Shown: positions 21,774 to 32,460, numbered from the stretch's first letter. The stretch is 64,000 nt of DNA from Siphonodentalium dalli (GCA_032622095.1 CP136062.1:6758001-6822000), one strand, 5' to 3'. The notes: generated from the sequence alone by a model not told the origin. Numbers and translations are program-made.

Positions 21774-23026
21774 TGTTTCTTTCGTCTTTCATCTGCCTGA
21801 CGCAGCCAACACCAGTCTATAGAATGTCCCCCTTTTTGACAATATTCACACCGAAATGGCGTCCCGGGGCGTTGATTCCTTACAAAACCCTGTGAATTTG
21901 AAGGATTGACTGGCCTTACTGTTTCATTTCTCATTTGTAATGCCCTCACATTATGTTGTGGTGGCGACCCTCTATTTGGCCCCGACATAACGCGTGGCCC
22001 CTGGTACCTATTTTGAGCTTGCACTGGGCGTGGTCCCTGATACCTATTTTGAGTTTGCACTGGGCGTGGTTCCTGATACCTATTTGGTTGGGATCTCTGA
22101 AATCTTTCAAAACCCCTTCTTCGAACATGATCAATTTCCATCGCGATAGGTGTTTCAGTATTAACTGCATATCCTTGAGCCCTATCATATGTACCCTCAC
22201 CATACCTTAGTTTATATCGTTTATGTAAATTAGCTTCCCTCATTGCATACTCTACCGCCCTATCTAACTGTGGATGATTTTCCCTCATTAATTTAAACCT
22301 CAATGAATCATTGTATAATCCATCTACAAAATATCCCACCATTTGCATTTCAATGGCAGCATCTTGGATATGATCCTCAAATGCATCTGTAGCTATCTCC
22401 CGTAATCGTTCGGAATATACCTGAATACTTTCCTCTTTCTTTTGCCTAATGTTGCGTAAAATGGATAGAGCATGTTGATTGTCTGCTATATCACCATAAC
22501 GGGTCCTCAATTCCCTTTTAAACTCATCCCAAGTTATTCTTAGCACCCCATGCCTCGTATTTTGTTTCATAAATCTTTGTACAAATTCTGCTACTGGTCC
22601 CCGTGCCGTTTGATTAGCTAATTTAATGTGATCTTCATCAGCGGCGTCCATCGCCAAAGAATACCTTTCTATTTGTGATATCCAGTCTTTGAACCCTTTT
22701 GGGTCACCTGAATATTTTCCTATTATCGTAGCCGCGCCCAAAGCTGCCTGAACAGATGTTGACTGCCTTGAGGCCTCAGATTGTTGAACCACTGCATTTT
22801 TAAATAAATGCATTTGTTCAGTCAATTGTCCCAACACACTATTCATATTCTGATCATTTCCCTGGGAAATTTGTTCATATGAAGGTGGTCGCTCATTTGG
22901 GTTTAAATCCCTATGTCTATTTATCTCTTCTTCTCTACGCTGTCGTATTAAATTCTCATACTCCATCAGTCTTATTTCTGACTCATTTCCAAAATCTAAA
23001 CTAGGTATCTCTGGTGCTTGAGCCAT
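21764..23026 (-). CDS. gag: Gag structural polyprotein
   Basis: A 420-aa protein starting at an ATG with A at -3 and G at +4. PPSY at residues 47-50 is a PPxY late domain, expected to recruit NEDD4-type ligases and ESCRT for budding. The central region (about 95-280: YSGDPKGFKDWISQIERY.., WDEFKRELRTRYG.., YSERLREIA..) is the retrotransposon-gag capsid domain. Then come three NRYQ(G/E)PRPVQ-type basic repeats (about 315-355), likely nucleic-acid binding. A single CCHC zinc knuckle, CEYCQKGGHSIDWC (spacing CX2CX4HX4C), lies near residues 393-406. No lesions. It sits 31 nt downstream of ORF0 and overlaps the frameshift site feeding pol. Confidence 0.93.
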   Translation of the reverse strand: MAQAPEIPSLDFGNESEIRLMEYENLIRQRREEEINRHRDLNPNERPPSYEQISQGNDQNMNSVLGQLTEQMHLFKNAVVQQSEASRQSTSVQAALGAATIIGKYSGDPKGFKDWISQIERYSLAMDAADEDHIKLANQTARGPVAEFVQRFMKQNTRHGVLRITWDEFKRELRTRYGDIADNQHALSILRNIRQKKEESIQVYSERLREIATDAFEDHIQDAAIEMQMVGYFVDGLYNDSLRFKLMRENHPQLDRAVEYAMREANLHKRYKLRYGEGTYDRAQGYAVNTETPIAMEIDHVRRRGFERFQRSQPNRYQEPRPVQTQNRYQGPRPVQAQNRYQGPRVMSGPNRGSPPQHNVRALQMRNETVRPVNPSNSQGFVRNQRPGTPFRCEYCQKGGHSIDWCWLRQADERRKKHLN

Positions 23027-23057
23027 TTTATTTAATTAACACGCATACAATATTAAT

Positions 23058-23612
23058 TTATCTTTCCACTGTTACTGTGTCCTCATCTATAAACATTACT
23101 GCCTCTTCACTTTGTCCAATTTCGCGTGCTTTATTTTTAATTAATGTTTTAAGATGAATTAGACATCCATATGGTGTCGGATATCCCAAAAACGGTAAAC
23201 GGGCCACAATTCTATTGACAGTTAATGTTGGAAAATCTGCAAATGGTGTTTTAATCGATGTCCAAATTGTATATCTGTCAAAAACACAATTATCAAATTT
23301 ATTAAAAATTTGTATCTCTTGCAAAACCCTTATTCTATTGCAATGTACCTCTAATTTAATTTGCACGACTCGTTTAAATACTCTCGGCGATACTGTGCTA
23401 ATGTGTTCTTTACAAAAAGTACAATACTCTACAAATTTAAATGGTGCGTCGTACCCAATCAATGTATCTTGTATCACTGGTACTCGAGGTGGGGGATTTA
23501 GCGATTCTTTAAATGGAGTTCTATCGTTTTCAAACTCTGGTCCTGACTCCACTATTTCTGTAAGGGACGAAATCCCTGCTGTTAGGGGTACACAAGCGAA
23601 TCTACCAGCCAT
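23058..23612 (-). CDS. ORF0: conserved pre-gag protein of unknown function
   Basis: A 184-aa protein lying between the leader and gag, in a different frame from gag. I recognise no domain. It has a YCTFC pair (62-67), a central strand-rich part, and a conserved core W117..PFADFP(T)L..VNRIVARLPF..C150LIHL. The plus-strand protein at 63229-63720 in the second element shares this core in the same order (FTDYPKLIVNSIVAAIP..CQIHL) and holds the same place just before gag. That co-linearity across diverged elements argues for selection. The start codon has a weak context (T at -3, G at +4) compared with gag, but several other ATGs lie between the two starts. Role unknown: a matrix-like domain supplied separately, an RNA-binding protein or a regulatory factor are all conceivable. 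Confidence 0.8.
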   Translation of the reverse strand: MAGRFACVPLTAGISSLTEIVESGPEFENDRTPFKESLNPPPRVPVIQDTLIGYDAPFKFVEYCTFCKEHISTVSPRVFKRVVQIKLEVHCNRIRVLQEIQIFNKFDNCVFDRYTIWTSIKTPFADFPTLTVNRIVARLPFLGYPTPYGCLIHLKTLIKNKAREIGQSEEAVMFIDEDTVTVER

Positions 23613-23673
23613 TAAATAAATTTACATTGGTATGTTGTTTAAGAATGCCATATTTTCAATCTATGTAAAAGGT

Positions 23674-23680
23674 ACTCACC
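23674..23680 (-). promoter_or_regulatory. Candidate major splice donor in the leader
   Basis: Coding strand ATAGG|GTGAGTACC, a near-consensus donor between the 5' LTR and ORF0, placed where retroviral major donors lie. Joining it to the acceptors at 14303 or about 16012 would give env and accessory mRNAs. Confidence 0.65.
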
Positions 23681-24126
23681 CTATCACTACCACAGAACTG
23701 TTCAAACAACTGGAATTGTCAGTATTTTGAAATGTCAGCTGGGCACCACACCTCGAAATGTCAGATGTATACACTGATGTTCTTGGGTTTCGTTCGGAAC
23801 TGAATTGTTCACAGAATGTTTCTTCCTTGATTTTCTTCTGAACTGAATTGTTCACAGATTGTTCTGAAATTTTCTTCTTGGACTTTCTTCTGAACTGTTT
23901 TCTTCTTCTAAACTGAATGTTTATTTTCGTGAATTTTCTTTTTTCACAGAACCTTCCTGGCTTTTCTTCTGAACTAAATTTTTCTCGTAGAATGTTCTGA
24001 AATTTTCTTCTTGGTCTTTCTTCTGAACTGTATTATTCACAGAATGTTCTGATTTTATCTTCTTCCTTCTTGGTTCTTCTACCGAATTTTTGTTTTCCAT
24101 TTTCCTAATTCACCATAATTAGGAAT
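23681..24126 (-). repeat. Leader with degenerate tandem repeats
   Basis: The untranslated leader contains several imperfect copies of a 40-50 bp unit (plus-strand phrases ttcttctgaactgaa, ttgttcacagaatgttctg, aattttcttcttgg) between about 23790 and 24090. No coding sequence. It probably holds packaging or structural RNA signals. Confidence 0.6.
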
Positions 24127-24143
24127 GCTGCACACGGCAACCA
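24127..24143 (-). other. Primer-binding-site candidate
   Basis: Coding strand TGGTTGCCGTGTGCAGC begins 9 nt inside the 5' LTR. The TGG start fits a tRNA CCA end, but I could not match the tRNA. The second element has TGGTACCGTG at the same 9-nt offset. Confidence 0.5.
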
Positions 24144-24152
24144 AAAAACATG

Positions 24153-24660
24153 TGTCCTATAATCGGCCGTAGATCGTCTCTCCACGTTGGGAACACAGGT
24201 CCAGACACAGTTTTGTAGATACACAATCTTTTATTGTAACATCAAGAATGCATGGATATATATTTACCACAACAACTTTCACAAAGCTAGCAGGTTGAGA
24301 AGTCGCCTGAAGTCTGTCGTGGGGCCAATCAGTCACTTAGAGAATTACAACCGAAAAGCCACGACCAAAAGCAAACATACTATTTTATTCCAACTTTCTC
24401 CCCAAGTCACATGACTGGTCTCTGATACGATATACTCACAGCCAATTCCAGGCCAGTAACTTCTTATTCGTTATTCTCTCAGACCAGTGAAGGGGTTTCC
24501 ACGTGACATTGATCTGTTTCCAAACATATGATTCGATATACTTCTGAACCAGTAAAGTCGTGGTCCCACACTCTTATTGATCAGTTGGTAATTGGTTGTA
24601 TTAACCTACTCTACACAGACCTTCAGGCAAATATTAACCCCGACATTCCACTATAGCACA
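24153..24660 (-). repeat. 5' LTR
   Basis: 508 bp and, by my reading, one base different from the 3' LTR. As the 5' LTR it carries the promoter for the genomic RNA. Confidence 0.95.
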
Positions 24661-24664
24661 CAAC
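24661..24664. repeat. Target-site duplication, right (CAAC)
   Basis: Matches CAAC at 10688-10691. Confidence 0.85.
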
Positions 24665-25907
24665 TGTTACAGACTGTTACGCAACATATTGGTATTCTTG
24701 TGAAGTCTGAGGAATCTACAGCCGAAAGGAAATTGTCAATTGATAAACAGTAAAGAAAAGTGGCTATTTGATCTGTAGAGCTCAGTACAGAAACGTATTT
24801 GTAACGTATGTACATCGTGTGTGCAATTGTCTGCAGTACATACCAACGGCATAATACGGTCTAACTATTTGTTCCACGGTATTTATTATTGATATAAAAT
24901 GGTCCAATATGAACATTTCAACTTATAACGGGTATATGTCTGTGATAACACCATTTATGCAGCTAGCCCATAGTAGGACAGACTATCTGAATTAAGAAAA
25001 ATACGCGACCCCAGCTCCTAAATGTTTGTCTCAACTCGAGAGTAGTGAGGATGACCCAACAACCAGTTCTAGAAAGAACACTCTCATTGTGGTCAGTCCG
25101 TTTACTATAAACGCCTCCCACCTTCTCACACACGTCCTAGCTTCAACACAATTTCCATGTATACACAGTTCATTCCCTCATCTTATCATTCCCAGGTTGC
25201 ACCCAGATACACTAATGAGCATAGTATTGATGAATGAGGTAATGTGGTATAAAGTACATAAGATAATGTTCAACAAAGTGAAAGACATAAATGACAGACA
25301 TTAATATATATATATGATTATCTATCCCTGTAGTGAGCAGAAAAAGAAGGACTTTATCGTGGGACTGTGATGTTTTCAATTATAACTTGGGAGGGAGGGT
25401 GGGTAAAATTGATGTTCCAAAATTGACTGACACATGTTGATTTCAAAGAGCTAGCAGGGATGGCTATTTTCGTCCCTAAATAGGGAAAGTTTGTAAATAT
25501 AAAACATATTACCCGTTTTCCAAGAATTTAACAAAGCGAATGATTCTTCTTAGTAGACGCTACCTCGCGTGGGTTCCAAGAATGCCCACACTATCTGATT
25601 GGCTCCCTGCTGCCATCTTCTAATTAAAATTTCTTCAAAAGGTATTTCATGAATATTAATGAGCGTTTCTTGGTATTGGTTAATCTTCCAAGAATCTATA
25701 ATCTGACACATGCGCATTGGTAGTGTTTACATTCCTAATATGGCGAGTTCTAATTCTGACTTATCCTGGGTATTCCCCGGAAGTTCATTTATTTAGTTCG
25801 TTTATTCCTCGGTTTGATGATCATTACATTAAGTCTTGTTTTGCTGCATAAATCATGTTATGATTTAGACATAACTTGCATTTATACATAGCGTGCTTTA
25901 AACCCCT
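24665..25907. other. Gene-free stretch
   Basis: No gene supported. The 92-codon frame at 25026-25304 lacks recognisable features. A short AT-dinucleotide run lies near 25302. Confidence 0.4.
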
Positions 25908-26600
25908 GTCACACTCAGGCCGGCGCTCTCACTGCGCTGCAAAAGTACCAACATATGACTAACACGCAGGAGGAGCGCCGAAAACTTTAGAAATTGTCAA
26001 ACTTTTAAAACAAAGTATGCTCCTATTGCGTTCCTACTTTGTCAAGTCTCACGCTCTTAGTGCGTTCAAGTCGCTGTCATTGTGATGCTAGTACGTTCTC
26101 AATAAGTTCACAAAACGCTCTCTGCGCGGGCGCGGAGAGTATAGATAGCGCCTCCTGCGTTCTCAGTCATAGTCAGTTTTTAGGTTGTGGGGAAAATACC
26201 CAACACTCCGCAATGAATTACCTGTCCGATTAAACTACTGTCACACTCCGCTGCGATCAGGCCGGCGCTTGCATTGCGCTGAAAAATAATCAAAGCGCCA
26301 ATCAAAGCGCAGTAAGGTATCCAAGAACGTATTGGTGACGCAGTGGACACTGGATAGGACGGGAGAGGGTCTCTGACTCTCTGTGGTCGCTCCAGAGCGC
26401 CGGAGCGCCGCGCTTGTTTTGTGCATGCACAAAACAAGCGCAGAGGTTCGGCGTTCTGACCAGGCGTATTACCGTCGCCATGACAGCGCAAAGCGTACTA
26501 ACAACGCAATGACAACGACTTGAACGCATTAAGAGCGTTTACGGCGTGGAGGAAACGCAGTGAGAGCGTGTGAGAGCGTGAGACCTGACAAAGCAGGAAC
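25908..26600. repeat. GC-rich foldback sequence with a perfect 30-bp palindrome
   Basis: Locally GC-rich block of interleaved inverted phrases: cgctctcactgcgct near 25925 against cgcagtgagagcg near 26557, and cgctcttagtgcgttcaagt near 26052 against its complement near 26518. A second start-like segment (ctgtcacactccgctgcg) lies at 26238. CGCTTGTTTTGTGCA and its complement form a perfect palindrome at 26411-26440. Probably a composite of foldback or MITE insertions. Confidence 0.6.
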
Positions 26601-27399
26601 GAAATGGGTCGTACACACAGAGACGTGGCTAGAGGGTTTCCGTTGGGGGTGTCAACCTTGGGAAATTCCAACTGCACCCCCTTGAGTTAGAATCAGACCG
26701 ACCACAAGTTTTGCATACTTCCATTTGCACCCCCTTGCACCTTAGTGTTTAGGCCTAATATCCTATATCTTCATAAACCATGGTTCTATATTCCCGGTAT
26801 GAGAACATTCAGATATTTTAACCTGAAACATTGCATACATCCTAATATATAGTGGTCTAACTCCATACAATTGCACGCGGCTACGGGCAAGAGACCACGA
26901 CATCACTGAGCTGACCATCGTTGTTCTGCCGGTGTGAGAAAATTTTGAAATTCGAACAAGAAAATCGCAAATCCTAGCATCCAGACTGGCCTCAACTAAA
27001 GCTTTTATATATAGTGTTGGACATTTCAAACCTCATACCCCCCTCAGGTTGTAAAATTCTCCAACTGATGACCACAAGTTTTACCAAATGAAGTAAATTA
27101 TTGTTAAACTTATTAGCATTTTTGTATTGGCCACAGGGGAGAGGCAATGACACACCAGGCCGATCATGGTTCGGCCCGGTGTGCGAAAATTTTGTAATCT
27201 CAACAAGAAAATCGCAAAATCCTAGCATCTAGACTAGCGTCAAGCATTCTTAGAGTTGGAAATTTCAAACCTGACACCCCACTTAGGTTGGAAAATTTAC
27301 AACTGATGACAATTCCAATAACAATGTTGACCAAATGTATGAGAATATTGAAAATTAAAAACAACAATTATGCACATTAGCAAACACCGCAGTACGCGG
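26601..27399. repeat. Direct repeat of about 240-bp period
   Basis: Segments about 26925-27110 and 27165-27345 share, in order, ccggtgtg-gaaaattttg, aacaagaaaatcgcaaa-tcctagcatc, gacatttcaaacct, accccc-t-aggttg and caactgatgac. A weaker third relative lies near 26790. No gene. Confidence 0.6.
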
Positions 27400-27529
27400 T
27401 TGTTACGAAACAGTGGGGTTTATAAAAAGAGTGTTTCTGAAATTATTAGAGAGTTGTGAGGTGATCTCTGCATGTTGAGTTCTTCGAAGTACTATGTTTA
27501 CTGAAAATCGCTGAGCCTTCAACAACGTT

Positions 27530-27725
27530 AAAATGTCACACTCGATGGTAACAAGTGATCGCGGCCCGCCATGTGACTCACCCTCAGCCAATCAGAAGAT
27601 AGGAAATGGGATGAAGGATAACAATATACAGCGAAGCTCCTAGGGAGACATTCCGTTCTCGAGCGGGTGACACATCTCAATGTATCCCGAGAAGAAGGGC
27701 GACAACTGTTTTGTTACCCATATCA
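27530..27725. repeat. Crypton-associated flanking repeat, copy 2
   Basis: Shares cgatggtaacaa, cccgccatgtga, agccaatcagaag, ggataacaatatacag, gacattccgttctcgagcgg and gcgacaactgttttgttac with the copies at 10.1 and 36.2 kb. No recombinase sequence was found beside it. Confidence 0.6.
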
Positions 27726-28000
27726 TTCACTCACCGAGACACCCCTGGATAGTTGAACTCTTACTTTACAAATGCTTTACAGAGAATATATTTTGCAGTG
27801 TGCACTTTCCTTTGTGCATAGACGAGCCAGTCGTATTCATAATTTATTGAACAAGATACATTCAACAGAAACAACTAGAAGAACATTTGACCATAGAAAC
27901 ATAATTAGTATATTAAAGTCCCTATTCCAACAGCATTGAAAAACACAAGTTTGTTTCAGCCAACGATACTGCATGTATGTGAATTTTAGTTATCCTTATT
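27726..28000. other. Gene-free stretch
   Basis: Nothing recognised. Confidence 0.4.
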
Positions 28001-29949
28001 ATACTTCCATATTTTAATATGGAAGTATATTGTTATTCAAATTTGTATTTTTCTCTATTATTATTTATTATTCTTAATATATTTTAAAACCCTTATATCT
28101 CAGAAAGTTTAAAAGATAAAGCATTGAAATTTGGTAGGTATACGCACCATGCCAAGATGCGTGGTAATGAAACATTTAGGTTTGTGTCCTAACTTGCATA
28201 CCAGAGTTATGGCCCTTAAACAAAAAAATTGGAAAAAGTTTGTACGCAGATCTTCTCCTATAATAAGTCAAGCAGCTGAATTCGGTTCTCGTGATCGTGT
28301 TAACTAACGAAAGGGCACGAATCAGGGAAATTTTCACCAAGGTCCGAAAACAATTTATCGACCTGGGGAGGGGTGCAAAATTTGTCAATTTTTTTCTTGT
28401 CATCGATTCCAACCATTTTTACTGTCGTGTATCTTTTCGACCTACTGATGCTAATCGTGAAAGAATTTTGTAAATCGGTTGAGAAATGACCAAGTTATAA
28501 CACATCTAAAAATGTACTAATAAAGTCCATGTGTAGAAAGTGCTTGTTCGCAGATCTTCTCCTAGACGAAGCGCAACAGCTGGATTTGCTCTATGTGAGC
28601 GTCTTAAAGATAGACAGAAGACCAAACCAGGAAATTTTGACAAAGGTCCGCTCAATTTTTTTCTGGGCTAGGGGAGGGGCAAAATTTGTCAATTTTTTTG
28701 TCGCCGATTTGAATCAAAATACTTGTGAAGTATCTATAGGATGTACTAAGTATTATCGTGCGTGAAGTTTGTGAATCGGTTGACAAATGTAGAAATGGTG
28801 GCTCTTTCCTTTTTTCAAGTTTACAGGGAAAGAACTATGAATTTATATTTCTTCAACCAATCCTGACGTGTTTGGTATCATTCGATGGGGAATTTTTAGT
28901 TCTTTTAAACGGTTATTCATTTGCTGCATTATGTCGAATGAGTCCGGAGATATTCAAAAAAGTATGAACCAGAAACATACATATTGGCCTACATAGTAAA
29001 ATATCGCCACAAAACCTTACCAAAACCCGGCTAAATATTAAAGGGGCATCAAATACGAACACAATGCCGCAAAAAATAACTCGATATCTCGAAAATTGGC
29101 CGATATATGGCGACTTTTCTATACGCGTCATAAAATTTCGAGGCATGGTGGGGGTCACACCAGAACGTTCCAACTGAACACAGAAATGTCAATAAACCAT
29201 ACTATCGACATTCCAATCAATTCCGCGCGATTCCCTTATTATACTTCCATATTTTAATATGGAAGTATATTGTTATTCAAATTTTTATTTTTCTCTATTA
29301 TTATACTTCCATATTTTAATATGGAAGTATATTGTTATTCAATTTTTTTATTTTTCACTATTATTATTTATTATTCTTAATATATTTTGTAACCCTTATA
29401 TCTCAGAAAGTTTAAAAGATAAAGCATTGACATTTGCTTACCAAAGTTATGGCCCTTAAACAAAAAAAAAGGAAAAAGTTTGTGCGCAGACTTCTCCTAT
29501 AAGAAGTCAAGCAGCTGAATTCGGTTCTCGTAATCGTGTTAACAAACGAAAGGGCACGAATCGGGGAAATTTTCACCAAGGTCCGAAAACAATTTGTCGA
29601 CCTGGAGAGGGGTGCAAAATTTGTCAAATTTTTTCTTGTCACCGATTCCAACCATTTTACTGTCGGGTATATATACGACGTACTGATGCTAATCGTGAAA
29701 GAATTTTGTAAATCGGTTGAGAAATGACCAAGTTATAACACATCGAAAAATGTACTAATAAAGTCCATGTGTAGAAAGTGCTTGTTCGCAGATCTTCTCT
29801 TAGACGAAGCGCAACAGCTGGATTTGCTCTATGTGAGCGTCTTAAAAATAGACAGAAGACCAAACCGGGAGCTGCCAATTAAAAAAATTGTATCAATGAC
29901 CACTGGCGATATATTTCAATATCCATTCCTGTCTGGCGCAATGCGTTAA
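28001..29949. repeat. Palindrome-headed repeat blocks, duplicated
   Basis: A 28-bp palindrome (ATACTTCCATATT, two bases, complement) occurs at 28001-28028, 29241-29268 and 29303-29330. The sequence after the first (28029-28640) recurs after the third (29331-29880) with small changes. Within each block the unit containing gcagatcttctcct..aaattt-gtcaattttttt is itself repeated about 355 bp later. The short open frames here are copies of each other with no coding features. Confidence 0.75.
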
Positions 29950-32290
29950 TTGTTATGTTGGCTAACGGGTAATCACTCAAAACATTGTCGGCTGTCTGTC
30001 TTGTCAATCGGTCGTCATTCTGCGGTTGTATCAAGATGTGGCTGGAAAATGACATATATTGAGTCCAGAAACGGGCAAAATTCGTTAGTTTTTAAATAGT
30101 AGTTCGTTTTGTTTTCACTTTTTTTTAAACGCCCATTTTTTACAAAAAAAATTCTCGACTTTGACACTTGAGAATTAACAAAACTGGTGTCCGTCGTATA
30201 ATGTTATAACACTTCCCCGCATGGACCACGTTTTCATAAAGCACAATCCGTCTTATGCACGGACTTTCGCTTGCAGATCTCAATTGAATTGAAACTATTT
30301 TCTATCCGATCACGTGCCCGTAAACCATTTTAATATATGATATATTTAAATTGAATGAATGGGAGTCAGCGTATCCCGCCCGACGCCCCAACCTTGCCAC
30401 CCCTAAGTCGCTAATTTTGGTATCATAATTTCCGAACGTAACTATCTAAGGTTTGGTATTAAATCCCATCTGGTATATGACATACGTTTGTTGAATTTAG
30501 ATCTGACCATTTAAAAACTGTCTCTTTATCATCTGTATGTGTCACAAGTGAAAATGTATGACTTTATTGCCCGTTTGTTATGAACGCGGATTCCATATTT
30601 CGCATTAATTGGACGAGACGCAATGTTAAGTGCTATAACTTAGGAAGAGTCCGACAACGACGTCGTACGTTCTTCCGTTAATCGGAAAATAAACACAAAT
30701 ATGTCTTAAAGCGCCGACTAATTCACCACCTGCGTGTATTCAAGAATATTAATCACACCAAAATTAAGCGAATTGTATATGGAATGTGTAGGTATAAGCT
30801 GCCATGTATATATCATTCCAAGAATGCTACCATAGCATGACAATCTACTAGTTAAAATAAAACACCTTCAACTGTTGGGACCATCGCGATATATCCAAGC
30901 GAGCAAAGAGAGTTTAATGTCATCATACGATATTTCGCTGTTGCGAAATGGGTGATCGTTCTATGTAGCATAACTACATTGAACAAGATGTTTAATTATG
31001 TTTTTGTGTGAATAACGATTGTTAACTTGTGAAGACTTGCAATAACATATTAAATGGTAAAATACGCGCGTTCGTATCCGTATATTCACAAGAATATCCG
31101 TCTATTTTACAAGCTCGACATGCCATGTTTGTTTATGGTATACTACCGTTCCAACACATCGGCTATTTATCATGTTGCTGGTGAGAAAGCGTATGTTCAC
31201 TTTGGTGCTATTTATATGCACAGAAAAAGGCACCATTACTCGGGAAAGCAACCTACTGAAATGCATGTAGATGTACGCGAATCATGTTGCGTTCTCACAT
31301 AATGCAGTTATACCAAATCCGCGCTCTTTAAAATAGAATTGGCTGCATGGCTGGCCTACTTCTGATGGCACAGTGTGTTACGCACCTGTCCGACTTTGAA
31401 CCCAAAATGTATACAAAATTCGCACAAGCTGTGGAAAAGTTCGCGATCTTTGACAGTCAGTACAATCGGTATAAACATTTGTAATGACATAACGTGTCTT
31501 GACAGCATTACCTGTTATGCTATATTGATATGGTTCTGAATTATATTTAATGCTTGATTCCTGACACACATATATAGTGACATTTCAGTGATCTTTCCTG
31601 AACGTTCCCGAGCATGATAGAACTTCAAATAAAACATATTCGCCTTTGTCCCATTCTGGTGATTTGGGCTCGTGTTTAGCATGTTACTAATTTTATAATA
31701 AGACGTAATCAAGACATGTGTTATCAGTTGTGTGAGTGATTTCCATTCGCGCATAATTATTTCATAAATAAATATATCCGCTGCACGTAGATATAACCGT
31801 CACTTATATTACTGGCCGTTGAAATCACCGACCCAGCACACTGATAAACCAAGACTTAACACTTGGCAAATTACAGATCGGCATTGATTTAAAACTTCGC
31901 ACTTAATTGTGGACAGGATATAACTATCCGTATCTTTCACGAGAATATACCATCCCATTGCAGTTATAATTTTTAACATCTCAAGTCTTTAAGTTGGAAT
32001 ATAGAGATAGACACATGCGTGTATGTGGAACTCGTGCATGTTCTTTATTCACATTGCCAATTAAATATACACATGTGTGTATCTATACTAATAAAACCGA
32101 ACTGTGTGTGTGTTCATTTGTTTGTCGGTCTGACCTGTTATTGGTGACCAACCGGTTGGATCATGACAAACACAAATTGGAACACACGGTGAATTGTCAC
32201 GTGGAGTGTCATGGGATAGGTACATCTGACGTCATGTGATTTAATTTGGAAATCATGAATAATTTAATAAAAAAAATTCATCTATATCTA
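29950..32290. other. Gene-free stretch
   Basis: No gene or clear repeat supported. The frames at 31054-31302 and 31994-32239 show no recognisable features. Confidence 0.4.
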
Positions 32291-32460
32291 CAGTGTGCCC
32301 TAAGTAATCGACTCCTTAAACATAGCAGAATTTTGGGTAACATTTCAGGATTTAGTGGGAAATATAGCCTGCTGACATTCATCCGAAAGCTCTCCTGAAT
32401 CCCGAAAAGTTACCCATAATTCTGCTGTGTTTAAGGGGTAGATTACAAAGGGCATTACTG
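32291..32460. mobile_element. MITE copy 2 (TA-flanked CAGT..ACTG family), complete
   Basis: 170 bp flanked by TA on both sides, beginning CAGTGTGCCCTAAGTAATCG and ending GGCATTACTG. Long inverted halves share atagcagaatt-tgggtaac and its complement. The TA target and CAGT terminus point to mobilisation by a Tc1/mariner-type transposase. No coding capacity. Confidence 0.8.

Larger units (their letters stand above)
10692..24660 (-). mobile_element. Complete env-bearing Ty3/gypsy (errantivirus-like) LTR retroelement, 14 kb
   Basis: Bounded by 508-bp direct LTRs starting TG and ending CA, and by a CAAC duplication. Coding is wholly on the minus strand in the order ORF0, gag, pol, accessory ORF, env. 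The domain order protease-RT-RNase H-integrase with a GPY/F-like C terminus is that of Ty3/gypsy. The env belongs to the baculovirus F / gypsy Env class. At 13,969 bp it is about twice the length of Drosophila gypsy; the extra length is ORF0, the accessory ORF and long untranslated segments. The LTRs differ at one base by my reading (11137 vs 24598), so the insertion is young. The one clear coding lesion is the integrase frameshift near 18463. Confidence 0.95.

Noticed and set aside
28176-28412. Repeated ~78-codon frames in the 28-30 kb blocks
   Set aside because: Similarity follows the DNA repeat and no protein family is recognisable.
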